Part shown: positions 40,830 to 48,618 of the stretch, piece by piece
Numbering within the stretch: position 1 is the stretch's first letter
Layout of the letters: each line of letters opens with the position of its first letter
Assembly (NCBI RefSeq): GCF_042435035.1
Contig: NZ_JBHMQT010000003.1
Location: 372,001-436,000, forward strand
Source of the DNA: Sphaerimonospora cavernae
GTDB lineage: Bacteria; Actinomycetota; Actinomycetes; Streptosporangiales; Streptosporangiaceae
DNA: 64,000 nt
Reading direction: 5' to 3'
The notes under the pieces: model-generated
What the model was told of the DNA's origin: nothing
Databases searched by the model: none
Seen by the model: the letters and a program-made list of their open reading frames with translations, nothing else
Made by a program: the position numbers and the translations under genes

Positions 40830-41996
40830 CTAACAGTTGCCTACCACCGGGAGTCCCAGTACGCGGGAGGCCAGCCACCCGACGGCCAGCGGCGCGCCCT
40901 CGACCGCGCCCAGGACGTGGCTTCCGGCGGGCAGGCCGGCCCACAGCACCTTCGCGCCGCCCGCGCAGTACTCGTCACGCAGCGTCCGCCCCACGCCGTA
41001 CGGAATGATCTCGTCGCCCTTGGCGTGGTAGAGGAACATCGGCACCCGGGGCATGGACGCGCCCAGACGGTTCTCCTGGAGTCGCGCCTGCCACTCCGGC
41101 AGGTGCATGACGTCGGTCGTCGTCAGTTCGGCGAGGCGCCGTCCGGCGAGCCGGTCGCGCAGGTCGGCGACGCAGGCGTTGCGCGCCTCGGCGAACAGCG
41201 CGGCTCCCTCGGGGGTGAGGTGGCTGTTCAGCGACAGTTCCGGGTAGGCGGCGTCGAGCCCGGCACCGGCCGCCGCGGCGAGCCCGAAGTCGGGGGTGCC
41301 GTCGAGGTGCTCGCCCACGGCCAGCAGGTCCGCCGGCACTCCGCCCGCCGCGACTCCTTTGAGCCGCAGCTCAGGGGCGTACGACGACTGGAGCTGGGCC
41401 GCCCACCCGGCCGAGGCGCCGCCCTGCGAGTAGCCCATGACCACGACCGGGGCATCCGCGGACAGACCCGCTCCGGGCACCCTCGCCGCCGCCCTGATGG
41501 AGTCGAGTACGGCATGGCCCTGGGAGACGCCCACCATGTAGGTGTGGTCGCCCGGCGTGCCGAGCCCCTCGTAGTCGGTCACGGCGACCGCCCAGCCCTT
41601 GAGCAGCATCAGGCTGATGATCGCGAGCTCGGCCTCGGTGCCGCGCGCCATGGCCGCCGAGGGGGCGCACCGGTCGCCCATGCCGTGGGTCCCCACGGCG
41701 TACCCGGCGATCGGCCGCTTGCCGAGCGAGTGGGCCGACCTGGGCACCAGCAGCGTGCCCGAGACGACGTTGGCGGCGCCGGTCGCGGAGGTGGACCGGT
41801 AGCGCAGATGCCAGGCCTTCACCGGCACCTCCAGCAGCTTCCCGGGCGCGAGATAGACGGTGGTGGGAACGGCCTCGACGACGTCTCCGGCCGAGGCCGC
41901 CTCGGCGGCGGCGCCGCCCACCTTGGGGCCGAGGAGGGCCGGCAGGAGTAGGAGTGCCCCGATCATGGGCATGATGGCGCGAACACGAAGATGCAT
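40830..41996 (-). CDS. Secreted lipase (secretory lipase LIP family)
   Basis: A 388-residue alpha/beta hydrolase. Residues 1-33 form a signal peptide (MHLRVRAIMPMIGALLLLPA, cleavage expected near AAAEA). The nucleophile elbow is VVVMGYSQGGASA with Ser190; the late segment LYHAKGDEIIPY supplies the probable acid and AGSHVLG the catalytic histidine. Cys-rich spacing (Cys110, and a pair later) suggests disulfides. Secretory lipases release fatty acids from triacylglycerols or esters outside the cell. GGAAGG lies ten bases before the ATG. Confidence 0.88.
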   Translation of the reverse strand: MHLRVRAIMPMIGALLLLPALLGPKVGGAAAEAASAGDVVEAVPTTVYLAPGKLLEVPVKAWHLRYRSTSATGAANVVSGTLLVPRSAHSLGKRPIAGYAVGTHGMGDRCAPSAAMARGTEAELAIISLMLLKGWAVAVTDYEGLGTPGDHTYMVGVSQGHAVLDSIRAAARVPGAGLSADAPVVVMGYSQGGASAGWAAQLQSSYAPELRLKGVAAGGVPADLLAVGEHLDGTPDFGLAAAAGAGLDAAYPELSLNSHLTPEGAALFAEARNACVADLRDRLAGRRLAELTTTDVMHLPEWQARLQENRLGASMPRVPMFLYHAKGDEIIPYGVGRTLRDEYCAGGAKVLWAGLPAGSHVLGAVEGAPLAVGWLASRVLGLPVVGNC

Positions 41997-42126
41997 GTGC
42001 CTGCCTTCCGGCAACTGGTTTGCTGTTCGACGACGCGCCGTTGGGCCGATCGTTACTTGCAGGTAACCCGTTGTCAAGAACCCAATCGGCGGGACCTCAC
42101 CCCGTGTTGTCAGGCACCATTGCCGC

Positions 42127-42708
42127 ATGGACGCCGCATCCGTGAGCCTGCTCCGCGATCTGCTCGCCGGCTCTGGCTGGGTGGAGCGCACCCGCGAACT
42201 GGGGCTGGCGCTACAGGCCACCCGGTCACCCGGCGGGCTGCTCGTCGTCGGCACACCCGACGAGGAGCCCTGGCATGTCGCCGCACACCTCGACGACGAG
42301 GCCGGGCTGTCCGGGCTCCCCCAGCTCGCCCCCACCCTCGTGCGCTGGGAGCCGCCGGTGAACGCGCCGCCCCACCTGCGCGTCGGACTGGACCGCTTGC
42401 GGGACGCCCGGCGCGGGGAGACTCTCTTCGTGGTCACTGAACAGCAGGCCCCGGTGCCGCTGCTGGAGCGGGTCGACGACGCGCGGCGCACCGGCGCGAC
42501 GATCCTCGCCCTGGACGGCGGTGACCCGGATCTCGAGTCACTGGCCCACGACGCGATCGCCTTACCGCCTGACGGCGGCGGGCCGCTGAGCTTCGACGGC
42601 GCTCAGCATCTCGTCAGCATGGCGGCCGGGGAGACTCGGCGGCTCGGCCTACGGGAGCGGCTCGCCCGGTTCGCCGACCGGATCAGCGGGCCGCGAGTGA
42701 ACGAGTGA
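42127..42708 (+). CDS. Conserved hypothetical protein, possible SIS-like fold
   Basis: A 193-residue soluble protein, not assignable to a named family by eye. It has an alternating helix/strand pattern, with ARRTGATILALDGGDPDLESLAHDAI resembling the second half of sugar-isomerase (SIS) domains, and LLVVGTPDEEPWHVAAHLDDEA early on. No membrane segment or signal peptide. Its stop lies 24 bases before the next small membrane-protein gene. Confidence 0.7.
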   Translation: MDAASVSLLRDLLAGSGWVERTRELGLALQATRSPGGLLVVGTPDEEPWHVAAHLDDEAGLSGLPQLAPTLVRWEPPVNAPPHLRVGLDRLRDARRGETLFVVTEQQAPVPLLERVDDARRTGATILALDGGDPDLESLAHDAIALPPDGGGPLSFDGAQHLVSMAAGETRRLGLRERLARFADRISGPRVNE

Positions 42709-42732
42709 GCGAGCGAGTGAGGGAGCGTGACA

Positions 42733-43011
42733 ATGTCCACTCTCATCACGATCATCGGCATGATCGGGGCCGTGGTGCTCCTGTACGGCTACGCGATGGT
42801 GTCGGCGCGGAGACTGGCCGGGGACGGGCTGCCGTACCAGCTGCTCAACCTCGGCGGCGGGATCGCACTTATGATCAACAGTGCTTACCATTCGGCCTGG
42901 CCGTCCGCGATCCTCAACATGGTGTGGGGCGGGGTCGGGGTCGTGGCCATCGGCCGGGTCGCGGCCAGACGCGCGGCCGGGCACGCGGCGGGGAGGCGGC
43001 CCGGCCCGTGA
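42733..43011 (+). CDS. Small membrane protein (CBU_0592-like)
   Basis: A 92-residue protein with three hydrophobic helices (about residues 3-20, 37-50 and 57-72) and the phrase LPYQLLNLGGGIALMINSAYH plus ILNMVWGGVGVVAIGR, matching the small CBU_0592-type membrane family. The ATG at 42733 is preceded by GGGAG eight bases upstream; a GTG six bases earlier is in frame. The C-terminus is a short Arg/Ala-rich cytoplasmic tail. Function unknown. Confidence 0.75.
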   Translation: MSTLITIIGMIGAVVLLYGYAMVSARRLAGDGLPYQLLNLGGGIALMINSAYHSAWPSAILNMVWGGVGVVAIGRVAARRAAGHAAGRRPGP

Positions 43012-43015
43012 CCGG

Positions 43016-43195
43016 TCAGTCTCCTTCCCAGTCCCTGTCCTGCTCCGCCCAGGCCTTGTTGCGTTCCGCCGCCCGCCGCAGGGCATGGGCGGCGACGTCC
43101 TCCGACTCGTAGGGGCCGAGCCGGTCCTTGTTGGGGCATCCCTTCTCGGGTTCGACTCGCATGTGCTTCAGGCAGAACCACCATTGATCGCTCAC
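43016..43195 (-). CDS. Small conserved actinobacterial protein with WWFCLKH start
   Basis: A 59-residue protein beginning VSDQWWFCLKHMRVEPEKGC, followed by PNKDRLGPYESEDVAAHALR and a charged helix. The invariant form (WWFCLKH, EGC or KGCPNKDRLGPY, then a helical tail) is typical of a widespread small actinobacterial protein; the two cysteines and the histidine may bind a metal. The stop lies five bases from the convergent membrane-protein gene. CACGAT lies six bases before the GTG at 43195, a possible leaderless start. Function unknown. Confidence 0.85.
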   Translation of the reverse strand: MSDQWWFCLKHMRVEPEKGCPNKDRLGPYESEDVAAHALRRAAERNKAWAEQDRDWEGD

Positions 43196-43224
43196 GCCCT
43201 AATCGTGCCCCCTCGCGGCGGAAC

Positions 43225-43230
43225 TAGACT
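43225..43230 (+). promoter_or_regulatory. Predicted -10 element, leaderless map
   Basis: TAGACT lies seven bases upstream of the ATG at 43238, with no ribosome-binding site between. Confidence 0.5.
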
Positions 43231-43237
43231 TGTCCGC

Positions 43238-44086
43238 ATGACGACGCTGCTCCGCCCAGGGCGCATTTCGCCCACCCGCAAGGTCCCCGCCCATATCGTC
43301 CGGCCGGAGTACGTGGGGAAGGCCGAACCCAAGAGGGGCGACAGCGACGTCCAGACCCCGGAGACCATCGAGAAGATGCGGATCGCCGGACGTATCGCCG
43401 CGCAGGCCCTGGAGGAGGTCGGCAAACACGCGGTCCCCGGCGTGACCACCGACGAACTCGACCGTGTCGGCCACGAGTTCCTCTGTGACCACGATGCCTA
43501 CCCCTCGACGCTGGGTTACCGCGGCTATCCCAAGTCCCTGTGCACCTCCATCAACGAGGTGATCTGTCATGGGATCCCGGACGACACCGTGCTGCGGGAC
43601 GGTGACATCGTCAACGTGGACATCACCGCCTACATCGGCGGCGTGCACGGCGACACCGACGCGACGTTCCTGGTGGGCGAGGTCGACGAGGAGTCCCGGC
43701 TGCTGGTCGAGCGGACCCGTGAGGCGATGATGCGGGCGATCAAGGCAGTCGCCCCCGGACGGCAGCTCAACATCGTCGGCCGGGTGATCGAGGCCTACGC
43801 CAAGCGCTTCGGGTACGGCGTGGTCCGCGACTTCACCGGCCACGGGATCAGCACGTCGTTTCACTCGGGGCTGATCGTCCCGCACTACGACGATCCGTCG
43901 CTGTCGGTGACCATGGTGCCGGGGATGACGTTCACGATCGAGCCGATGCTCACGCTCGGCACTATCGACTACGAGATCTGGCCCGATCAGTGGACGGCCG
44001 TGACCAAGGACCGCAAGCGCACCGCCCAGTTCGAGCACACGATCCTGGTCACCGACTCGGGCCGCGAGATCCTCACGCTCCCCTAA
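43238..44086 (+). CDS. map: Methionine aminopeptidase type I
   Basis: A 282-residue enzyme that removes the initiator methionine from new proteins. The five metal ligands are visible: two Asp in NVDITAYIGGVHGDTDATF, His in DFTGHGIS, Glu in FTIEPML and Glu in QFEHTIL. The N-terminal extension of about 40 residues, with RPGRISPTRKVPAHIVRPEY, is the proline-rich SH3-ligand-like tail found in the longer actinobacterial MetAP (MapB type). It is not in a ribosomal-protein operon, as expected for a second copy. Confidence 0.94.
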   Translation: MTTLLRPGRISPTRKVPAHIVRPEYVGKAEPKRGDSDVQTPETIEKMRIAGRIAAQALEEVGKHAVPGVTTDELDRVGHEFLCDHDAYPSTLGYRGYPKSLCTSINEVICHGIPDDTVLRDGDIVNVDITAYIGGVHGDTDATFLVGEVDEESRLLVERTREAMMRAIKAVAPGRQLNIVGRVIEAYAKRFGYGVVRDFTGHGISTSFHSGLIVPHYDDPSLSVTMVPGMTFTIEPMLTLGTIDYEIWPDQWTAVTKDRKRTAQFEHTILVTDSGREILTLP

Positions 44087-44118
44087 CCGGTCATTCTGCC
44101 GGTGAGGCCGGGAAGCCG

Positions 44119-46113
44119 CTACTCCGCCGTCGCGTCCCGCTTGTTCAGCTTGCTCAGGTAGTCGTTGTAGGCGTCGAGATCCGCGTCACCGGTGCCGCCG
44201 GTCTTCGCGGCGACGGCGTCGGCCCGCCGTTCGGCCCGGCGGGCCGCCCGATCGTCCGCACGCCACCACTGGAAGCCGAGTGCCAGCAGCACGATCAGCG
44301 TCGGGACCTCGCCGAACGCCCAGGCGATCGCTCCGCCGGTCTCCTGGTCCGCCAGGGAGGAGACCCCCCAGGTCCGGCCGAGTTGATCGTAGTAGCCGGC
44401 GGCCAGGACGGCGCCCATGCTCATCACGGCGATCCCGAAGAACGCGTGGAACGGCATCGTGACCATGAGCAGCAGCAGACGCCCGAAGTGGGGCAGCTTG
44501 TTCGGCGCGGGGTCGACCCCGATGATCACCCAGAAGAACAGGCTGCCGCTGAGCAGGAAGTGCGTCATCATCGCGATGTGCCCGATGTGCTCCTGCATCG
44601 CGGAGGCGAACAGCTGAGTGAAGTACAGCGCGAACGTGGAGACGATGAAGATCGCCGTCGCGATGGCGGGATGAGTGAAGAACTTGACGACCCGGCTGTG
44701 CAGGATCACCGTGATCCATTCACGAGGCCCTCGGTCGCCCTTCCGTACAGCCGGCCTGAGCGCGCGCAGCGCGAGCGTGACGGGCGCGCCCAGCACCAGG
44801 AAGATCGGAATCAGCATCGAGAGGATCATGTGCTGGGTCATGTGCACGCTGAACAGCACGGGCCCGTAGCGCGCGACACCGCTCTGGGTCGTCAACACCA
44901 TGATCACGATGCCGAGAAGCCAGCTGACCGTACGCCCCCACGGCCAGCGGTCGCCGCGGCGGTAGAGCCGTACGACTCCGGCGAGGTAGAGCCCGGCCAG
45001 CACGACGGCGAGCGCGGCGAAGAACAGGTCGAACCACCACAGCGTCAGCAGGTTGCCCAGGGTGAGTGGAGGCGGCACCAGGTAGCCGAGCAGTTCGAAC
45101 GCCCGGTCCAACGGCACCTCGACCGGCGGCGGAGCGGTGCGCGACAGCGCGACGGCCAGGCCCATCGTGGCCGCCATCACCAGGATCTCACCGAGCGCCA
45201 GCCCCAGGAACGCGTGCGGCTCGCCGGAGGCCAGGCGGGGCAGGGTCCGCCTGCGATGCCGCCATCCCACGAAACCGAGCAGCACGAACGCGGCGATCTT
45301 GGCCAGCAGGATCAGGCCGTACGACGAGGTGAACAGCGCGTCGACCGAGGCGAGCCGGGCGGCCACGCTGGCGAGGCCGGACACTCCGACGCCGATGAAG
45401 CACCATAACGCCATGCGGGAGAACCGGTCGGCCGCGACCGCGAGGTGACGTTCTCCACGCAGCGCGTGCACGGACAGGACGGCCAGCCCACCCACCCACG
45501 GTGCCAGGAACAGCAGGTGGAACGCGACCGAGGTGGTGGCGAGCCCGTGGTTGGGCGACGAGGCGGAGTGACCGGTGAGTGCCGGCGGGAGGAGCGTCAC
45601 GAGCGCGAGGGCCAGCAGTCCGGCGGCGACACCCGCGGTGATCGCGTTCCGGGCGAACAGGGCGATGGCGACGCCGAAAAGAACGACCAGGGTGAGCGCG
45701 ACACCCTGTGATGTCTGGCTCGCGTAGCTGGTCAGCATGGCACTGTCGATGAGCTCGCTGACCGGCTGGCCGAACGTGTTCGAAGCGCCGAAGACCAGCG
45801 CACCGGCCGCCCCGGCCGCCCAGGCCAGCGCCGTCCAGGAGGCGGCCCTGACATAGAACTGTGCGGTCTCGCCGAGCAGGCCCTTGTCGCTGGGCAGGAA
45901 GGTCGCGGCGGCGGCCAGCAGGCCCACGGTCAGCACGCCGGCAACGTCCACGGTGAGCTTCGAGATGGGCAGCATCCACCGGGTGACCACGCCCTCGTCG
46001 GGCAGGCCGGGAATGATCCGCGGGGTGGCCGCGCCGCTGAGGATCATCGTGATCGCCAGGGCGCCGACCGCCGCGCACAGCGCCGCGAGGGTCAGGCGCG
46101 CGGCCCGGTTCAC
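44119..46113 (-). CDS. CopD-CtaG fusion membrane protein
   Basis: A 664-residue polytopic protein. Residues about 1-335 form a CopD-like copper-import membrane domain with a conserved FHLLFLAPWVGGL helix. Residues about 340-640 form a caa3-type CtaG domain (LFSVHMTQHMILSMLIPIFL, MMTHFLLSGSLFFWVIIGVD, MPFHAFFGIAVMSMG), whose histidines and methionines suit copper handling for cytochrome oxidase assembly. The C-terminal tail is charged and cytoplasmic. The GTG at 46113 overlaps the copC stop (GTGA). CopC and CopD together would bring copper across the membrane toward oxidase assembly. Confidence 0.9.
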   Translation of the reverse strand: MNRAARLTLAALCAAVGALAITMILSGAATPRIIPGLPDEGVVTRWMLPISKLTVDVAGVLTVGLLAAAATFLPSDKGLLGETAQFYVRAASWTALAWAAGAAGALVFGASNTFGQPVSELIDSAMLTSYASQTSQGVALTLVVLFGVAIALFARNAITAGVAAGLLALALVTLLPPALTGHSASSPNHGLATTSVAFHLLFLAPWVGGLAVLSVHALRGERHLAVAADRFSRMALWCFIGVGVSGLASVAARLASVDALFTSSYGLILLAKIAAFVLLGFVGWRHRRRTLPRLASGEPHAFLGLALGEILVMAATMGLAVALSRTAPPPVEVPLDRAFELLGYLVPPPLTLGNLLTLWWFDLFFAALAVVLAGLYLAGVVRLYRRGDRWPWGRTVSWLLGIVIMVLTTQSGVARYGPVLFSVHMTQHMILSMLIPIFLVLGAPVTLALRALRPAVRKGDRGPREWITVILHSRVVKFFTHPAIATAIFIVSTFALYFTQLFASAMQEHIGHIAMMTHFLLSGSLFFWVIIGVDPAPNKLPHFGRLLLLMVTMPFHAFFGIAVMSMGAVLAAGYYDQLGRTWGVSSLADQETGGAIAWAFGEVPTLIVLLALGFQWWRADDRAARRAERRADAVAAKTGGTGDADLDAYNDYLSKLNKRDATAE

Positions 46114-46709
46114 GGCTTCTTCCGCAGACTGAGGAACAGTCCGATGCCGACTCCGGCGATCCCGAAGATCACGGCCCAGGCCCAACCGGGAATGGTCGTC
46201 TCCTGAGCGTCCTGAGCGTTCTGGGCCACCGACGTGGCCGCCGGGGCGGCCTCGCCGGAGCCCCCTTGGGCGCCTTCGACGCCCTGGGGGCTTTCAGACC
46301 CCTGGGAGCTCGCGGAATCCGGCGCGGCCTCGGACGCACCGGGCGAGCCGATCACGGTGAAGGGAATCTCCCCCTCCACCGGGTGCCCGTCGGTGGAGAC
46401 GACCCGCCAGGCGATCGTGTACTTGCCGGGGGGCACCGACGGCGCGACCGCCTGGGTCACCTTCGGCCCCTCGACGACGGGAGCGCCGCTCTCATACCGC
46501 TTGCCGCCCGGGCCCTGCACGACCACGACGGGGAAGCGCACAGACTCGGTGAACTCCAGGGTCACCTTGCTCAAGGTCTGAACCTGGGCGTTCTTCGCCG
46601 GATCACTGCTCCTGAGTGAGGTGTGGGCCCACGCCGGGAGGGCGAGCACCACTCCCAGCGTCAGCGTCACGATCAACCCGGCGACGGTGGCGAACGAGTA
46701 TTTTCTCAT
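46110..46709 (-). CDS. copC: Copper-binding CopC-domain protein
   Basis: A 199-residue exported protein. The signal peptide ends ALPAWA, leaving His29 as the mature N-terminus (AHTSLRSSDP), the classic first copper ligand of CopC; the second site lies in VVSTDGHPVEGEIPF. The CopC beta-barrel runs to about residue 125, followed by a Ser/Gly/Ala-rich spacer and a single C-terminal membrane helix (WAWAVIFGIAGVGIGLFL) with a basic end. It should capture copper outside the membrane and pass it to the CopD-CtaG protein encoded next. Confidence 0.93.
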   Translation of the reverse strand: MRKYSFATVAGLIVTLTLGVVLALPAWAHTSLRSSDPAKNAQVQTLSKVTLEFTESVRFPVVVVQGPGGKRYESGAPVVEGPKVTQAVAPSVPPGKYTIAWRVVSTDGHPVEGEIPFTVIGSPGASEAAPDSASSQGSESPQGVEGAQGGSGEAAPAATSVAQNAQDAQETTIPGWAWAVIFGIAGVGIGLFLSLRKKP

Positions 46710-46745
46710 GGCAGCCCCAGGCTACCCAGCCGGGTGGCCGGTCCG

Positions 46746-48044
46746 TCAAAGGCCCACACAGGCAAGGGCCCGATGGTAGGCTGCCGTGCTCGCCTCGTGA
46801 TCGCCCAGGCGGCCCAGCGTCTCGGCGACGGCCTGCCAAGTCTCGGCCACCTTCCGCGTGGCGGGAAGACGCTCCAGACACCCGGTGGCGGACCCCAGCT
46901 CGGCGACTGCCTCCTCGTCCTGCCGCCGCATCCAATACGCCTGGCCGAGCACCAAGTGGGCGTCAGCGAGCAGGGCACTGTTGGTTCCCTTGGCAGCCTT
47001 CTCCCTAGCCGCAAGCGCATGCGCGGCCGCCTCTTCCGGTCGACCGAGACGCATCTCAGCGCGAGCGAGGTCGAGCAGACAGTGGGCGACGTCCGCCGTA
47101 CCAGCGGACGATTCTCTCAGCTCTCCCAAGGCACGTAGCGACAGGTCCCGAGCTGCTCGTGCCTCCTCGGACCGTACACGAAGCAGGAGCATGCTGTAAT
47201 CGGAACGCAGACGAGCGAGATTCCGCGGCTCTCCGTTCTCCGATTGAACGGCCAAGGCTCGTTCGACGAGGGACATCGCCTCCTCGCCGGATCCGATCGC
47301 CTCCATGATCATCGCAGCATTCCAGCAGGCGGCCACGATGGAACGGGGCGTGCCGAGCGACTCAGCCGCCGCCAGCAACTCGTTGGAGAACTGCCTGGCG
47401 CGAAGGAGATCACCTCGCTCGATATAGGCGAACAGGAGCGTGGAGCCGAGCTCGACCAGGCCATCAGTCCAGGTTGGAGTAGCCACGGCCAGCCCCAGCG
47501 TCTCTTCGCCGATCCGCACCGCAGCCTGGAATTCGCCGAACTCGCGATAGCACCGGCAGAGCGCGATCGCTATCTGGACGCGGCGCTCCGGGGACTGGGC
47601 TTCCGTGTCCGCTTCGCGAAGGGCGGTCAGAACGGCGATCGCCTCCGGGAGGTCGCCGCAGGCCTCCGTCGCCAACGCGTACCCGTACCGCGCGTCCTGC
47701 TGGAGAGATGCCAGGCCGGCAAGGCTGTTGTCCTTGAGCAGTTCCGCGTACCGACGCCTGGCCTCGGCCAAGTCTCCGTTCTCGAGAGCAAGACGGGCGA
47801 AGCGCAGCCCAAGTTCGAGCTCTTCCATCTGCTCGGCGGTGACGCCGTTGACCAGGAAGGTGAGCGAACAGTCCAGTTTCTGGGCGAGTAACTCCAGGAC
47901 CGCTGGGGTCGGAGTCCGCTTCCCGCTCTCGATGAGGGACACGTAGCTGTCCGACAACTCGGGATGGGCGAGCTGCGCCTGAGACAGACCCCGCTGCCTA
48001 CGGATCATCTTGATCCGCTCACCGATCAAACCTTGACTGGTCAC
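46746..48044 (-). CDS. XRE-family HTH regulator with TPR-like repeats
   Basis: A 432-residue cytoplasmic regulator. Residues about 6-62 form an XRE helix-turn-helix (MIRRQRGLSQAQLAHPELSD, then SYVSLIESGKRTPTP). The rest, about 75-430, consists of helical pairs resembling tetratricopeptide repeats, with an unusual ending that returns to the same pattern (WQAVAETLGRLGDHEAS). This architecture is that of RRNPP peptide-sensing regulators (PlcR, PrgX, Rgg), in which the repeats bind a signalling peptide. The GTG at 48044 has AGAGG five bases upstream and is preferred over the GTG at 48050. A secreted 42-residue peptide gene starts 57 bases away on the other strand. Confidence 0.85.
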   Translation of the reverse strand: MTSQGLIGERIKMIRRQRGLSQAQLAHPELSDSYVSLIESGKRTPTPAVLELLAQKLDCSLTFLVNGVTAEQMEELELGLRFARLALENGDLAEARRRYAELLKDNSLAGLASLQQDARYGYALATEACGDLPEAIAVLTALREADTEAQSPERRVQIAIALCRCYREFGEFQAAVRIGEETLGLAVATPTWTDGLVELGSTLLFAYIERGDLLRARQFSNELLAAAESLGTPRSIVAACWNAAMIMEAIGSGEEAMSLVERALAVQSENGEPRNLARLRSDYSMLLLRVRSEEARAARDLSLRALGELRESSAGTADVAHCLLDLARAEMRLGRPEEAAAHALAAREKAAKGTNSALLADAHLVLGQAYWMRRQDEEAVAELGSATGCLERLPATRKVAETWQAVAETLGRLGDHEASTAAYHRALACVGL

Positions 48045-48063
48045 GTGCACCTCTAGAGAGAAT
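48033..48063 (+). promoter_or_regulatory. Possible promoter of the secreted-peptide gene
   Basis: TTGACT at 48033-48038 and GAGAAT at 48058-48063 with a 19-base spacer; TAGAGA at 48054 is an alternative -10. The -35 element overlaps the first codons of the divergent regulator gene, so binding of that regulator near its own start could control the peptide. Confidence 0.35.
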
Positions 48064-48100
48064 GTAGGCCCGACAGTTAGTCCCTTATGGAAGGACTCTC

Positions 48101-48229
48101 ATGCGCCGCCTCGTCCTGCTTGCCATGACTGCCCTGGTATCAGTCAGTCTGGTCACTGCGGCCAATGTTACGACCGCGAACGCCGACACGTCATCACTGT
48201 CTGAGTACGCTCTTCGCGGCTGCTGCTAA
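48101..48229 (+). CDS. Small secreted peptide, candidate signalling peptide
   Basis: A 42-codon gene too short for routine calling. GGAAGGA lies five bases before the ATG. It encodes a textbook signal peptide (MRRLVLLAMTALVSVSLVTA, then NVTTANA) with a likely cleavage after Ala28, leaving the mature sequence DTSSLSEYALRGCC of 14 residues with a terminal Cys-Cys. No lipobox is present. It is divergent from an XRE-TPR regulator and is followed by a strong hairpin and then an AfsR-type regulator on the same strand. A pheromone for the XRE-TPR protein is the favoured reading; a peptide-antibiotic precursor is possible, but no modification enzyme is nearby. Confidence 0.75.
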   Translation: MRRLVLLAMTALVSVSLVTAANVTTANADTSSLSEYALRGCC

Positions 48230-48272
48230 CTCGTTACCCGCCGCCCTGGTCGCACACCAGGCCGGCCCGGCA

Positions 48273-48329
48273 CCTCTCCCCCCGCTGGTCCTCCCCTTGT
48301 CCCCTGGAGAGGACCAGCGGAGGGAGAGG
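48273..48329 (+). terminator. Long hairpin after the peptide gene
   Basis: Arms of 21 bases at 48273-48293 and 48309-48329 pair with a single mismatch around a 15-base loop; the left arm begins cctctccccccgctgg. It lies 44 bases after the peptide stop and probably ends that transcript, though it could also be a structured RNA element. Confidence 0.7.
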
Positions 48330-48618
48330 TAGAGAAGGAGCGCCGAAGCGATCCAACCGGGACAGGCGAAGGTTCCTGGCCAGGAGAGCACGCTCGATGA
48401 CCCTGAGCCATCCCGCTCAGCGTGTCCTCTCGTCATGTGCCCGCCTCGCCATTAACCGAAGACCGGAATTTGCAATTCAGTGCTGTCCGAAACCACCGAT
48501 GCCCAGCCAAAAGTAGAGGATATCTAGACGGGAAAAGTAGCATTTACCTGATCTACCAGGAGCGGTCGTTGATCCACCTTTACGGATACCGCGCCATCAA
48601 GTGGAGTTCGATAGACGC
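48330..48618 (+). other. Intergenic region before the AfsR-like gene
   Basis: About 290 bases without a convincing gene. It includes a small hairpin CTGAGC-catccc-GCTCAG (48401-48418), and the part after 48440 is markedly less GC-rich, with promoter-like TTGATCC at about 48569. No repeat or operator is clear. Confidence 0.4.

Noticed and set aside
42703..42732. gtgagcgagcga near 42705, also at 13396, as a dispersed repeat or second leader peptide
   Set aside because: Only two copies with short identity. At 42705 the frame runs on into antisense-like sequence rather than ending at the next start, so no leader peptide is supported there.
48101..48229. Peptide gene as a RiPP (lanthipeptide or similar) precursor
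   Set aside because: It has a standard Sec signal peptide and no modification, protease or export genes nearby, although the terminal Cys-Cys is noted.
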